From Cupriavidus necator A5-1 (GTDB lineage: Bacteria; Pseudomonadota; Gammaproteobacteria; Burkholderiales; Burkholderiaceae): 64,000 bases of DNA. Numbering within the stretch: position 1 is the first letter of the stretch; each line of letters begins with the position of its first letter. This document shows positions 17,804 through 26,345 of this stretch, one piece after another. Made by a program: the position numbers and the translations under genes. The stretch lies in the NCBI RefSeq assembly GCF_000744095.1, contig NZ_JQLI01000001.1:1674001-1738000 (forward strand), read 5' to 3'. The notes under the pieces are model-generated. The model saw nothing but the letters and a program-made list of their open reading frames with translations. It was not told where the DNA came from and ran no database searches.

Positions 17804-20527
17804 TCACGCCTGCCATGCCGCCGGCTTGGCCACCGATTTCCCGTAGCATTCGCGCGCGGACCTGACCACGTCGATCGGCAGCTTGCCGTCATCCGCCAGC
17901 GCCCGCAACGCGGCGACCGCGACGGAGAACCGATCTACCTCGAAGAACTCGCGCAGCGCCTGCCTGGTGTCGCTGCGCCCGAATCCGTCGGTGCCCAGCG
18001 TCACATAGCGGCCAGGTACATGCGCGCGGATCAGTTCTGGCACCGCCCTGACATAGTCCGTGGCCGCAATCACCGGGCCGTTCGACTTCGCCAGCGCCGT
18101 CTCCACATACGATCCGACATGCTGGTCGCTCAGCCGGTTGGTCCGTTCCACCGCGATGGCCTCGCGCTGCAATTCGGTGAAGCTGGTGACGCTCCACACC
18201 TGCGCCACCACGCCCCAATCCTCTGCAAGGATGCGCGCGGCGGCGATCACCTCTGGCAGGATCGCGCCCGATCCCAGCAGGCTGACCTGGCTCGCGGCCT
18301 GGTTCTCCGGCGTCAGTGAATACATGCCTTTCAGGATGCCATCGCGCAATGCTTCCACTGACCCGCCGTGGCAGTCCGGCCCCGTCGGCATTGACGGTTG
18401 CGCGTAGTTCTCGTTGCCGACCGTGACGTAGTAGAAGACGTCACGCTGCTGCTCGCCCATCTCGCGCATGCCATGCTCCAGGATCACCGCGGCCTCGTAG
18501 GCAAAGGCGGGGTCCCAGGCGCGGCAGTTCGGAATGGTCGATGCGGCAAGGTGGCTGGTGCCGTCCTGGTGCTGCAGGCCTTCGCCGCCCAGCGTGGTCT
18601 TGCCGGAGGTGGCACCGATCAGGAAGCCGCGGGCGCGCTGGTCCGCGGCCGCCCAGATCAGGTCGCCGATGCGCTGGAAGCCGAACATCGAGTAGTAGAT
18701 GTAGAACGGCAGCATCGGCAGGTCGTGCACGCTGTAGGCGGTGGCCGCGGCGATCCATGAGGAGATGGCGCCGGCTTCGGAGATGCCTTCTTCCAGGATC
18801 TGCCCGCCAGTGGATTCGCGGTAGTAGAGCATCGAGCCCAGGTCTTCGGGCTCATAGCGCTGGCCGAGCGGGGAATAGATGCCGACCTGCCGGAACAGGT
18901 TGGCCATGCCGAAGGTGCGCGCCTCGTCGGCCACCACCGGCACGATGCGCGGGCCGAGCGCGGCATCCTTCAGCAGGCTGCCGAGCATGCGGACGATCGC
19001 CATCGTCGTCGACATCTCCTTGCCGCCTGCGTCCAGCGCGAAGCGAGCCCAGCTGTCCAGTGCCGGCACGGCGAGCCCCTCGGTCGCGGTCTGGCGGCGT
19101 CGCGGCAGGTAGCCGCCCAGCGCGGCGCGGCGCGCATGGAGATAGCGCATTTCCGGGCTGTCCGGCGCTGGCTTGTAGAACCGCACTGCTGCGACGTCCT
19201 CATCCGACAGCGGAAGCTGGAAGCGGTCGCGGAAGGCCTTCAGGTCATCGAGTTCGAGCTTCTTCTGCTGGTGGGTGGTCATGCGGCCCTGGCCGGCCGT
19301 GCCCATGCCGAAGCCTTTCATCGTCTTGGCGAGGATGACGGTCGGCTGGCCGCGGTGGTCCATCGCCTTGGCATAGGCGGCATGGAGCTTGCGCAGGTCG
19401 TGGCCGCCGCGGCGCAGGCGATCGATATCGTCGTTGCTCAGGTGCGCGGCCAGCGCGGCAAGCTCCGGGTTCTGCTGGAAGAAGTGTTCGCGGTTGTAGG
19501 CCCCGTCATTTGCCGAGAAGGTCTGGAACTGGCCGTCGACGGTCTGGGCGAAGGCGCGCAGCAGGGCCCCGGAACGATCGCGAGCGAACAGCTCGTCCCA
19601 GTCCGAACCCCACAGGACCTTGATCACATTCCATCCCGCGCCGGCGAACAGGGCTTCGAGTTCGTCGACGATGCGCCCGTTGCCGCGCACAGGCCCGTCG
19701 AGCCGCTGGAGGTTGCAGTTGATGACGAACACCAGGTTGTCCAGTTGCTCGCGTGCGGCGAGGGACAGCGCGCCGATCGACTCCGGCTCGTCCATCTCGC
19801 CGTCGCCAAAGAACCCCCAGACCTTGCGCTCCGATGCCGGCAGCAGCCCGCGATTCTGCAGGTAGCGCATGAAGCGCGCCTGGTAGATCGAGTTGATCGG
19901 CCCGATGCCCATCGAACCGGTCGGGAACTGCCAGAAATCCGGCATCAGCCATGGGTGGGGATACGAACACAGCCCCGGCCCGGCGATTTCCCGGCGGTAG
20001 TGTTCAAGATGCGACTCGCTGAGGAACCCTTCGAGATAGGCGCGCGCATACACGCCTGGTGCCGAGTGAGGCTGGAAGTAGACGAGGTCGCCACCCTGCC
20101 CGGCGTCGGCTGCACGGAAGAAATGGTTGAACCCCACCTCGAACAGGTCGGCCGCGGAGGCATAGCTGGCAATATGCCCGCCCAGTTCTCCATAGGCGCG
20201 GTTGGCGCGCACCACCATGGCCAGCGCATTCCAGCGCAGGGCGGCACCCAGGCGTGCTTCGATCTCCAGGTCGCCCGGGTAGGGCGGCTGCGCTTCGACG
20301 GGGATGGTATTCACATACGGGGTCGAAGTGATGCGCGCGGCCGCGAGGCCCCTGGTCGAGGCATGGGCGGCCAGGCGCTGGAGCAGGAACTGCGCGCGCG
20401 CGTTGCCTGCGTGCGCGACGACGCCCTCCAGCGCGTCCAGCCACTCGCGCGTTTCCTGTGGGTCGCTGTCCTCGTTGGCAGAAGGCAGGGCGAGCATCGA
20501 TTGCATACCGTTTGATACATCCGTCAT
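17804..20527 (-). CDS. aceE: Pyruvate dehydrogenase E1 component, homodimeric type
   Basis: A 907-residue thiamine-diphosphate enzyme that decarboxylates pyruvate and passes acetyl to the lipoyl domain of E2. The ThDP motif GDGEMDEPES...NLVFVINCNLQR is visible around residues 230-270, with AceE blocks SYPHPWLMPDFWQFPTGSMG and MLYYRESTGGQILEEG. Length fits the family (about 890). The ATG at 20527 follows GGAG. E2 (aceF) and E3 (lpd) genes are not in the window, so this is a separate copy, divergent from an Lrp/AsnC regulator 158 bp away that probably controls it. It could also act on another 2-oxoacid. Confidence 0.92.
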   Translation of the reverse strand: MTDVSNGMQSMLALPSANEDSDPQETREWLDALEGVVAHAGNARAQFLLQRLAAHASTRGLAAARITSTPYVNTIPVEAQPPYPGDLEIEARLGAALRWNALAMVVRANRAYGELGGHIASYASAADLFEVGFNHFFRAADAGQGGDLVYFQPHSAPGVYARAYLEGFLSESHLEHYRREIAGPGLCSYPHPWLMPDFWQFPTGSMGIGPINSIYQARFMRYLQNRGLLPASERKVWGFFGDGEMDEPESIGALSLAAREQLDNLVFVINCNLQRLDGPVRGNGRIVDELEALFAGAGWNVIKVLWGSDWDELFARDRSGALLRAFAQTVDGQFQTFSANDGAYNREHFFQQNPELAALAAHLSNDDIDRLRRGGHDLRKLHAAYAKAMDHRGQPTVILAKTMKGFGMGTAGQGRMTTHQQKKLELDDLKAFRDRFQLPLSDEDVAAVRFYKPAPDSPEMRYLHARRAALGGYLPRRRQTATEGLAVPALDSWARFALDAGGKEMSTTMAIVRMLGSLLKDAALGPRIVPVVADEARTFGMANLFRQVGIYSPLGQRYEPEDLGSMLYYRESTGGQILEEGISEAGAISSWIAAATAYSVHDLPMLPFYIYYSMFGFQRIGDLIWAAADQRARGFLIGATSGKTTLGGEGLQHQDGTSHLAASTIPNCRAWDPAFAYEAAVILEHGMREMGEQQRDVFYYVTVGNENYAQPSMPTGPDCHGGSVEALRDGILKGMYSLTPENQAASQVSLLGSGAILPEVIAAARILAEDWGVVAQVWSVTSFTELQREAIAVERTNRLSDQHVGSYVETALAKSNGPVIAATDYVRAVPELIRAHVPGRYVTLGTDGFGRSDTRQALREFFEVDRFSVAVAALRALADDGKLPIDVVRSARECYGKSVAKPAAWQA

Positions 20528-20620
20528 GGCACGACTCCGGTCCGAATTGCGGGGGAATGGATAAATCCTGTTGTCAACTAAGACTACGCCTGGAGCCGCG
20601 AAAAGTGTGTCTGTTTTGCC

Positions 20621-20648
20621 TTGTGAAAACGGGGATACGCAGTATAAA
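20621..20648 (+). promoter_or_regulatory. Predicted sigma-70 promoter of the Lrp/AsnC gene
   Basis: TTGTGA (20621-20626), 16-bp spacer and TATAAA (20643-20648) lie 38 bp upstream of the regulator start codon, in the divergent region shared with aceE. The fit to consensus is good for a GC-rich genome. Confidence 0.55.
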
Positions 20649-20685
20649 TTCTCCAGAAAATGGTCATCAAACGGAATAGTTACAT

Positions 20686-21210
20686 ATGATCGAAAACGCA
20701 CAAAGACTGGACCGCACCGACATTGCGATCCTCAACCAGCTCCAGCAGAACGCCCGCATCACCAACGCCGAACTCGCGCGCGCCGTGAACCTGTCGCCGA
20801 CGCCCTGCTTCAACCGGGTCAAGGCACTCGAGAAAGCGGGCCTGATCAAGCAGCAGGTCACGCTGCTGAATCCGGAGCCGCTGGGACTGCGCATCAATGT
20901 GTTCATCCAGGTCAGCCTGGAGAAGCAGGTCGAAGATGCCTTGCGCCGCTTCGAAGAGGCGATCGACAAACGCCCCGAGGTGATGGAGTGCTACCTGATG
21001 ACGGGCGACGCCGACTATTTGCTGCGCGTGGTGGTGCCAAGCATGCAGAGCCTCGAGCGCTTCATCCTGGAGCAGCTCACAAAGATCCCTGGGGTCTCCA
21101 ATATCCGCTCGAGCTTTGCGCTGAAGCAGGTGAGGTACCGGACGGCGCTGCCGTTGCCGGCGGGCGGCTTGACGTTGAGCACGGATAGTGAGGAGGAAGC
21201 GTGGCGATAG
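20686..21210 (+). CDS. Lrp/AsnC-family transcriptional regulator
   Basis: A 174-residue feast/famine regulator. The N-terminal HTH is [38 protein letters not shown], here residues 8-45, and the C-terminal RAM ligand-binding domain contains [17 protein letters not shown]. It is divergent from aceE, so a role in adjusting that gene to an amino acid or 2-oxoacid is likely. The start (MIENAQRL) fits family members. Confidence 0.9.
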   Translation: MIENAQRLDRTDIAILNQLQQNARITNAELARAVNLSPTPCFNRVKALEKAGLIKQQVTLLNPEPLGLRINVFIQVSLEKQVEDALRRFEEAIDKRPEVMECYLMTGDADYLLRVVVPSMQSLERFILEQLTKIPGVSNIRSSFALKQVRYRTALPLPAGGLTLSTDSEEEAWR

Positions 21211-21478
21211 ATATCGCACCTGAAGGTGTGCGCATGACACCCTGTGGGGCGTTGAAAACCAGATTTGCATGCGTTGGCAGGGCCGCCATGTCTACCAGCC
21301 TTGATTTGAGGCGCTCAGCCGGCCATTATTGACAGGAAATTCGGGCATTGCTGCGCTCAGGATTTCCCGTCCCGTCCAGACGATATGCAGGCAGTGAGAG
21401 CTTTGGCGAGTTCCGGTTGCGAAATTGAGCATCCACGCTCGCGCAGGTGCCACCATCGATCGATCATCGCTCACGCCC

Positions 21479-23143
21479 ATGAGTGCTGCCGCCGACGAAT
21501 ACCAGTTCAAGCCCCACGAGCGGCCAAAGATTCCGGGATCTCCGGCAACACCCGAGCACCCGACGCCGCGGCGTGTCGGCTATTTCTGCGTTGGCGTGCT
21601 GACGGGCCTGACGAGTGGCTTTGGCAATGCCCTCGTGGTGGCCAACCTGAACAATATCCAGGGTGTGTTTGGTCTTTACAACGATGAGGGCGCCTGGCTG
21701 TCGACCGTCTACGTGATGACCAACGTCTGCAGCAGCATGCTGCTCATCAAGTTTCGGCAGCGGTTCGGGCTCCAGCATTTCACGCGCATCTTCCTGTTCC
21801 TCTATGTGGCGGTCACCGCCGCCCACCTCTTCGTCCATACCTTTGGCATGGCACTGCTGGTGCGCGCCGCGAACGGCGTTGCAGCCAGCGCACTGAATAC
21901 CCTCGCGTTGTACTACTTCATCCAGGCGCTACCCGAAAGGCACCGCCTGAGGGCTGTGGTGATCGGCTTCGGGCTGCCGCAACTGGCAACGCCGCTGGCC
22001 CGCACGTTTTCGACGGGAATGCTCGAGACGGGCAACTGGGACACGCTCTATCTGTTCGAACTAGGCTTGTCCCTGCTGTCGCTTGTGGCTGTCCTGCGAC
22101 TGCGCCTGCCGCCCAGCGAGCACACGCGGGCTTTCGAGAAACTGGACTTCGTGACATTCGCGCTGTTTGCCCCCGGGGTCGCGCTGTTGTGCGCTGTATT
22201 GGGGCAGGGGCGCCTATTGTGGTGGACCGAGACGCCATGGCTGGGCTATGCGCTGTGCGGCGCCATCGTGCTGATAGCCGGCGCATTGTGGATTGAACAC
22301 AATCGTGCCAATCCGCTGCTTAACACGCGCTGGCTGGGGCACCGCGCGATCATCCGGTTTGCGGTGGTTGCCACGTCGGTACGGGCCCTGCTATCCGAAC
22401 AGTCATATGGGGCAGTGGGGCTCCTGAACGCCCTTGGCATGGGCAACGACCAGCTGGTTTCCCTTTACATCGTCGTTTCGCTGGCGACCGTGGCCGGCAT
22501 TGCGGCCAGCGCGCTGACGCTGAATCCGCAGGACCTGGGGCGGCCGATTCGAATATCGCTGATCCTCATTGCCATCGGCGCATTCATCGACGCCAGCGCC
22601 ACCAACCTGACGCGCCCGGCCAATATGTACCTGACCCAGGCGCTGATCGCATTTGCCGCGGTCTATTACCTCGGTCCGTCATTGCTGATCGGCATGTCGA
22701 GCGCGTTGTCCCGAGGGATGAGCCACTTCGTCAGCTTCTCCGCGCTGTTCAGTATCACCCAGTCACTCGGCGGGCTGGCAGGCTCCGCGCTGCTGGGGAC
22801 TTTCCAGACGTATCGCGAGAAGTTCCATTCGCACGCCCTGGTGCAATCGATCAGCCTGAGCGATCCCTTCGACGCCGCGCGCATTCAGGCGCTCGCGGCG
22901 GCCTATGGCCGCGTCCTGGGCGATTCAGCGCTGCGCCAGGCGGAGGGCGCGGTGTTGCTTGCGCAGCAGGTCACCCGGGAAGCCAACGTGCTGGCGTACA
23001 ACGATGTGTTCCTGCTGATCGGCGTCCTTGCGTCCGTCACCTTTGTCTGGCTCCTGGTCCTGCGCCTGCGCAATGTCGTTCCCGGCCATGCCCCGGCGGC
23101 CGCGCCGCCGGGGCAAACGCCCGGCAAGGAGGACCAACCGTGA
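21479..23143 (+). CDS. MFS efflux permease, DHA2/EmrB-like (first tripartite system)
   Basis: A 554-residue inner-membrane drug:H+ antiporter with about 14 hydrophobic segments, from VGYFCVGVLTGLTSG to VFLLIGVLASVTFVWLLVL. I chose the ATG at 21479 (MSAAADEYQFKPHERPK). It is the first gene of the operon permease - HlyD adaptor - outer-membrane lipoprotein, with 4-bp stop/start overlaps. Such assemblies pump hydrophobic or aromatic compounds from cytoplasm to outside. The long loop after residue 440 (FQTYREKFHSHALVQ) is a feature of aromatic-acid/EmrB-type pumps. Confidence 0.85.
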   Translation: MSAAADEYQFKPHERPKIPGSPATPEHPTPRRVGYFCVGVLTGLTSGFGNALVVANLNNIQGVFGLYNDEGAWLSTVYVMTNVCSSMLLIKFRQRFGLQHFTRIFLFLYVAVTAAHLFVHTFGMALLVRAANGVAASALNTLALYYFIQALPERHRLRAVVIGFGLPQLATPLARTFSTGMLETGNWDTLYLFELGLSLLSLVAVLRLRLPPSEHTRAFEKLDFVTFALFAPGVALLCAVLGQGRLLWWTETPWLGYALCGAIVLIAGALWIEHNRANPLLNTRWLGHRAIIRFAVVATSVRALLSEQSYGAVGLLNALGMGNDQLVSLYIVVSLATVAGIAASALTLNPQDLGRPIRISLILIAIGAFIDASATNLTRPANMYLTQALIAFAAVYYLGPSLLIGMSSALSRGMSHFVSFSALFSITQSLGGLAGSALLGTFQTYREKFHSHALVQSISLSDPFDAARIQALAAAYGRVLGDSALRQAEGAVLLAQQVTREANVLAYNDVFLLIGVLASVTFVWLLVLRLRNVVPGHAPAAAPPGQTPGKEDQP

Positions 23144-24321
23144 GCGCAAACGAGCCGGACCGCGAGGCTGGCGCAGCGCAGGCCCCGGCCCAGGCGCCGC
23201 AGGAGCATGAAAGGCTGCAGGATCCGGTCGAGGTGCCGCAGGCCACCACCGCGCCGACGGGATGGGCGCCGCCCAAAGGCAGCCGCAGGGCGACGATCAT
23301 CGTTGCCTGCGTGGCGCTGGCCGGCATCCTGATCATCTTGTACGCGTGGGGCTTGCCGCCGTTTTCCCGGATGGTCGTGGGCACGGACAATGCCTATGTG
23401 CGTGGCCAGACAACGATTATCAGCCCGCAGGTGAGCGGCTACGTGACCGCAGTCCCGGTGCATGATTTCGAGCTCGTCAAGGCGGGACAGGTCCTGCTGA
23501 AGATCGACGACCGCATCTACCGCCAGCGCGTGGAGCAGGCGAGCGCGGCGCTCGACACGCAGATCGCGAACCTGGACAACTCGGAGCAGGCACAGCGCTC
23601 GCGCGAGGCGACGGTGCTTGCGCAGAAAGCGAACCTGGACAATGCGCAGGCCCAGCTGCTCCGGGCCCGCGCCGATATGCGCCGCGTGGAGGAACTGGTG
23701 GCCGATGGTTCCGTTTCGCAGCGCGAGCGCGACCAGACCCGCGCCGCATTGCGCCAGGCCGAGGCCGCCGTCGAGCAGGCACGCGCCGCGGGCGAGATCG
23801 CGCGCCAGGATGTGCAGGCGGTCACCGTGGGCCGGGCCGGACTGCGGGCCTCGGTCGAATCCGCGCGCGCGGCCTTGCATCTGGCCGAGATCGACCTCTC
23901 CAACACCATCATTGTTGCGCCCCAGGACGGGCGCTTGAGCCAGATCGGCGCACGGCTGGGGCAATACGTCACGGCCGGCACGCAGCTGATGTTCCTGGTG
24001 CCGCGCCAGCTATGGGTGATTGCCAACTACAAGGAAGCGCAGACCTCGCGCATGGCGCCCGGCCAGCCTGCCAGCTTCCGGGTCGACGCGCTGGATAACG
24101 CGCGCCTCACCGGGCGCGTCGAGCAGCTCGCGCCGGCCGCCGGCTCGGAATTCGCGGTGATCCAGGCAGATAACGCGACCGGCAATTTCGTCAAGGTGGC
24201 GCAACGCATCGCGGTGCGGATTTCGATCGACCCGGACCAGCCGCTGGCCGAGCGGCTGCGTCCGGGAATGTCCGTGGAAGCGGAGGTCGACACGCGCGGC
24301 GGGAAGGAGAAAGCGCCGTGA
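23140..24321 (+). CDS. HlyD/EmrA-type membrane fusion protein (first system)
   Basis: A 393-residue periplasmic adaptor. A proline- and alanine-rich cytoplasmic head is followed by one membrane anchor (residues about 48-66, ATIIVACVALAGILIILYAW), the lipoyl half-motif GTDNAYVRGQTTIISPQVSG, a long coiled-coil hairpin (residues 125-235) and beta-barrel PRQLWVIANYKEAQ. The GTG start at 23140 overlaps the permease stop (GTGA). It should bridge the permease and the NodT-type channel encoded next. Confidence 0.88.
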   Translation: MSANEPDREAGAAQAPAQAPQEHERLQDPVEVPQATTAPTGWAPPKGSRRATIIVACVALAGILIILYAWGLPPFSRMVVGTDNAYVRGQTTIISPQVSGYVTAVPVHDFELVKAGQVLLKIDDRIYRQRVEQASAALDTQIANLDNSEQAQRSREATVLAQKANLDNAQAQLLRARADMRRVEELVADGSVSQRERDQTRAALRQAEAAVEQARAAGEIARQDVQAVTVGRAGLRASVESARAALHLAEIDLSNTIIVAPQDGRLSQIGARLGQYVTAGTQLMFLVPRQLWVIANYKEAQTSRMAPGQPASFRVDALDNARLTGRVEQLAPAAGSEFAVIQADNATGNFVKVAQRIAVRISIDPDQPLAERLRPGMSVEAEVDTRGGKEKAP

Positions 24322-25703
24322 AGCGTCGCCGGTCGTTGCTGTTGCTGGCGGCCGCGCTGCTCGGCGGCTGCGTCGGCCCCAGGCCGCCAGTACCGGCCGA
24401 AGCATCGGTCACCCCGCCGCTCGCCTGGCGGGTCGAGGCGGGGCCAAGCGCGCCGATCGAACGCGAGTGGTGGCAGCAATATGCCGATCCGATGCTCGCG
24501 GCACTGGTGGATCGTGCCCTGCGCAACAATGATGACGTTGGCATCGCCGTGGCGCGCGTCAACGAAGCGCGCGCGCTGGAGGGCCTGGCGCGGGCCCAGT
24601 TGCTGCCGACGTTGGACTTTGCCTTACCCGCGGCCAGGGCGCGCAGCCTCAATGCGGTGGGCAGGGAACTCACGATAAACACCGCCGCCCCGCAGCTTCA
24701 GGCCGCCTATGAAGTCGACCTGTTCGGCCGCCTCGGCGATCAGGCGGAGGCGACGCGGGAGAATATGCTGGCCAGGCAAGCGGCGCACGACACAGTCGTG
24801 CTGGCGGTCGCGGCGGCAACCGCGCGATCGTATATCACGCTACGGGCGCTCGACGCCCAGCTGGAGGTGGTGCGGCAGACACTGGTGTCGCGCGCGGAAG
24901 CACTACGGCTTGCGGATACCCGCGCCCGGGCGGGATACACCTCCCAACTTGAGCTCGAGCAGGCCCGCGCCGAGTACGAGTCGACCGCGCAGGCGGTACC
25001 GCAGGCCGAACTGGCCATTGCCCGCCAGGAAAACGCGCTGAGCCAGCTGGTCGGCGATTCGCCGCCCGTGGCGATCGAGCGCGGCGTGCCGCTGTCCGAA
25101 CTGCACGAGCCGCCTGTCCCGGAGGGGCTGCCTGCCGACCTGTTGCGGCGCCGCCCGGATATCGCCCAGGCCGAGTTCGACCTGGCGGCCACCGATGCCA
25201 GCCTAAGCGCGGCGCGCAAGGCGTACCTGCCGCAGTTGCACCTGTCCGCTTCCGGGGGGCTGCTGTACGCCACGCGCGCGGTGAATCCGGTCACGATCTG
25301 GTCGCTTGGGGGCAGCGTACTCGCACCGATCTTTGAAGGCGGCCGCATCCAGGCTAACGCGGATGCAGCCGCCGCACGCCGGGACCAGGCTGCCTTTGCT
25401 TATCGGCGCGTGGTGCTGACGGCATTCCGCGAGGTCAACGACAATCTGGCCGCCCTGCAAAAGCTGGATGAGCAGGTGCAGCGTCTGCAGCTGCAGCGCA
25501 ATGCCCTTGCGGCCACGCTGCGTCACGCCACCAATCGCTACCGGGCCGGCTATTCGCCATATCTCGAACAGCTCGACGCCCAGCGCGGGCTTCTGAATGC
25601 TGAGCTCAGCCTGGTCCAGGCCCGCGCCGATCGTCTCAACGCGAGCGTTGCGCTGTATCAAGCGATGGGCGGCGGATGGCGGGCGGACGCAACGCTGCGC
25701 TAA
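24318..25703 (+). CDS. NodT/OprM-type outer-membrane efflux lipoprotein (first system)
   Basis: A 461-residue TolC-like channel with a lipoprotein signal ending LLGGC (Cys18). The paired outer-membrane efflux repeats show REWWQQYADPMLAALVDRAL and, in the second half, PADLLRRRPDIAQAEF. It starts at a GTG overlapping the adaptor stop by 4 bp. It completes the first tripartite pump; a marR gene follows 114 bp later with its own promoter. Confidence 0.88.
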   Translation: MKRRRSLLLLAAALLGGCVGPRPPVPAEASVTPPLAWRVEAGPSAPIEREWWQQYADPMLAALVDRALRNNDDVGIAVARVNEARALEGLARAQLLPTLDFALPAARARSLNAVGRELTINTAAPQLQAAYEVDLFGRLGDQAEATRENMLARQAAHDTVVLAVAAATARSYITLRALDAQLEVVRQTLVSRAEALRLADTRARAGYTSQLELEQARAEYESTAQAVPQAELAIARQENALSQLVGDSPPVAIERGVPLSELHEPPVPEGLPADLLRRRPDIAQAEFDLAATDASLSAARKAYLPQLHLSASGGLLYATRAVNPVTIWSLGGSVLAPIFEGGRIQANADAAAARRDQAAFAYRRVVLTAFREVNDNLAALQKLDEQVQRLQLQRNALAATLRHATNRYRAGYSPYLEQLDAQRGLLNAELSLVQARADRLNASVALYQAMGGGWRADATLR

Positions 25704-25762
25704 CGTGGAGGAAGTGTTCCATAGCGCTGCGTCGAAAGATACCGTCACGGGCAGAAATTGCC

Positions 25763-25791
25763 TTGCCAAACTCTGCTTAGGCAGCTATATT
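25763..25791 (+). promoter_or_regulatory. marR promoter with operator inside
   Basis: TTGCCA (25763-25768), 17-bp spacer and TATATT (25786-25791) lie just upstream of marR. The near-palindrome TGCTTAGGCA (25774-25783) sits in the spacer next to the -10, so a bound repressor would block RNA polymerase. The same motif recurs in the promoter of the next operon (26301-26310), which points to MarR as the ligand. Confidence 0.6.
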
Positions 25792-25817
25792 CCAGTGAAC
25801 CGAATCAGGAGGCCCTC

Positions 25818-26273
25818 ATGGAAGCAAAGAAGCGCTCGGTCATCGCAGAACTGAGCACTGGCGAACTTGGCTTTCTCGTCACAGAAGTGCGCAGCCATTT
25901 GCTTGCCGGTGTCGAGCGCGAGTTGGAACCGTTGCAGATTACAGCGGCTCAGTTCGTGGTGCTGAACAGCATCATGTCGGGCAAGGGCCGCACGCTCAGC
26001 GAATTCTGCCGGTTGCTCGGCTACGATTCGGGGGCAATGACGCGACTGCTGGACCGCATTGAGGCCAAGGGCATTATCCGCCGGGTGGAGAACCCGGCCG
26101 ACCGGCGCAGCCACCTCGTCGAACTGACCGAGCAAGGCCAGGCGGTCTTCCCGCAGGCACGGTTGGGTACCGAAGTGGCGATTCGCCGCCTGCTTTCCGG
26201 CTTCAGCGAAAACGATGCCGAGGCGCTGCGCGAGATGCTCAAGCGCATCGTGGCAAATGCGGCCGAGGGCTGA
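25818..26273 (+). CDS. MarR-family repressor of efflux genes
   Basis: A 151-residue winged-helix regulator. The recognition region is TLSEFCRLLGYDSGAMTRLLDRIEAKGII and the wing NPADRRSHLVELT. The ATG at 25818 follows a strong AGGAGG; the frame is open from 25758, but that extension overlaps the promoter. It lies between two efflux operons. Motif copies in its own promoter and in the downstream one suggest that it represses both until an aromatic or phenolic ligand binds. Confidence 0.88.
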   Translation: MEAKKRSVIAELSTGELGFLVTEVRSHLLAGVERELEPLQITAAQFVVLNSIMSGKGRTLSEFCRLLGYDSGAMTRLLDRIEAKGIIRRVENPADRRSHLVELTEQGQAVFPQARLGTEVAIRRLLSGFSENDAEALREMLKRIVANAAEG

Positions 26274-26287
26274 GCCCGGCCATTTTT

Positions 26288-26330
26288 TTGAATATTTATC
26301 TGCCTAGGCACATTAAGCCTGGGCAAATAA
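26288..26330 (+). promoter_or_regulatory. Promoter and palindromic MarR-type operator of second efflux operon
   Basis: TTGAAT (26288-26293), 17-bp spacer and a weak CATTAA (26311-26316) form a plausible promoter. The perfect 10-bp palindrome TGCCTAGGCA occupies 26301-26310, directly before the -10. It is also the left arm of a larger dyad: TTATCTGCCTAGGC (26296-26309) faces GCCTGGGCAAATAA (26317-26330). The motif matches the one in the marR promoter. Confidence 0.6.
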
Positions 26331-26345
26331 GTACGGAGAAAGGCG

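Noticed and set aside
20560-20577. Strong leftward promoter for aceE
   Set aside because: A perfect TTGACA is present on the minus strand (20577-20572), but no acceptable -10 lies 16-18 bp away, so it was not listed as a promoter.
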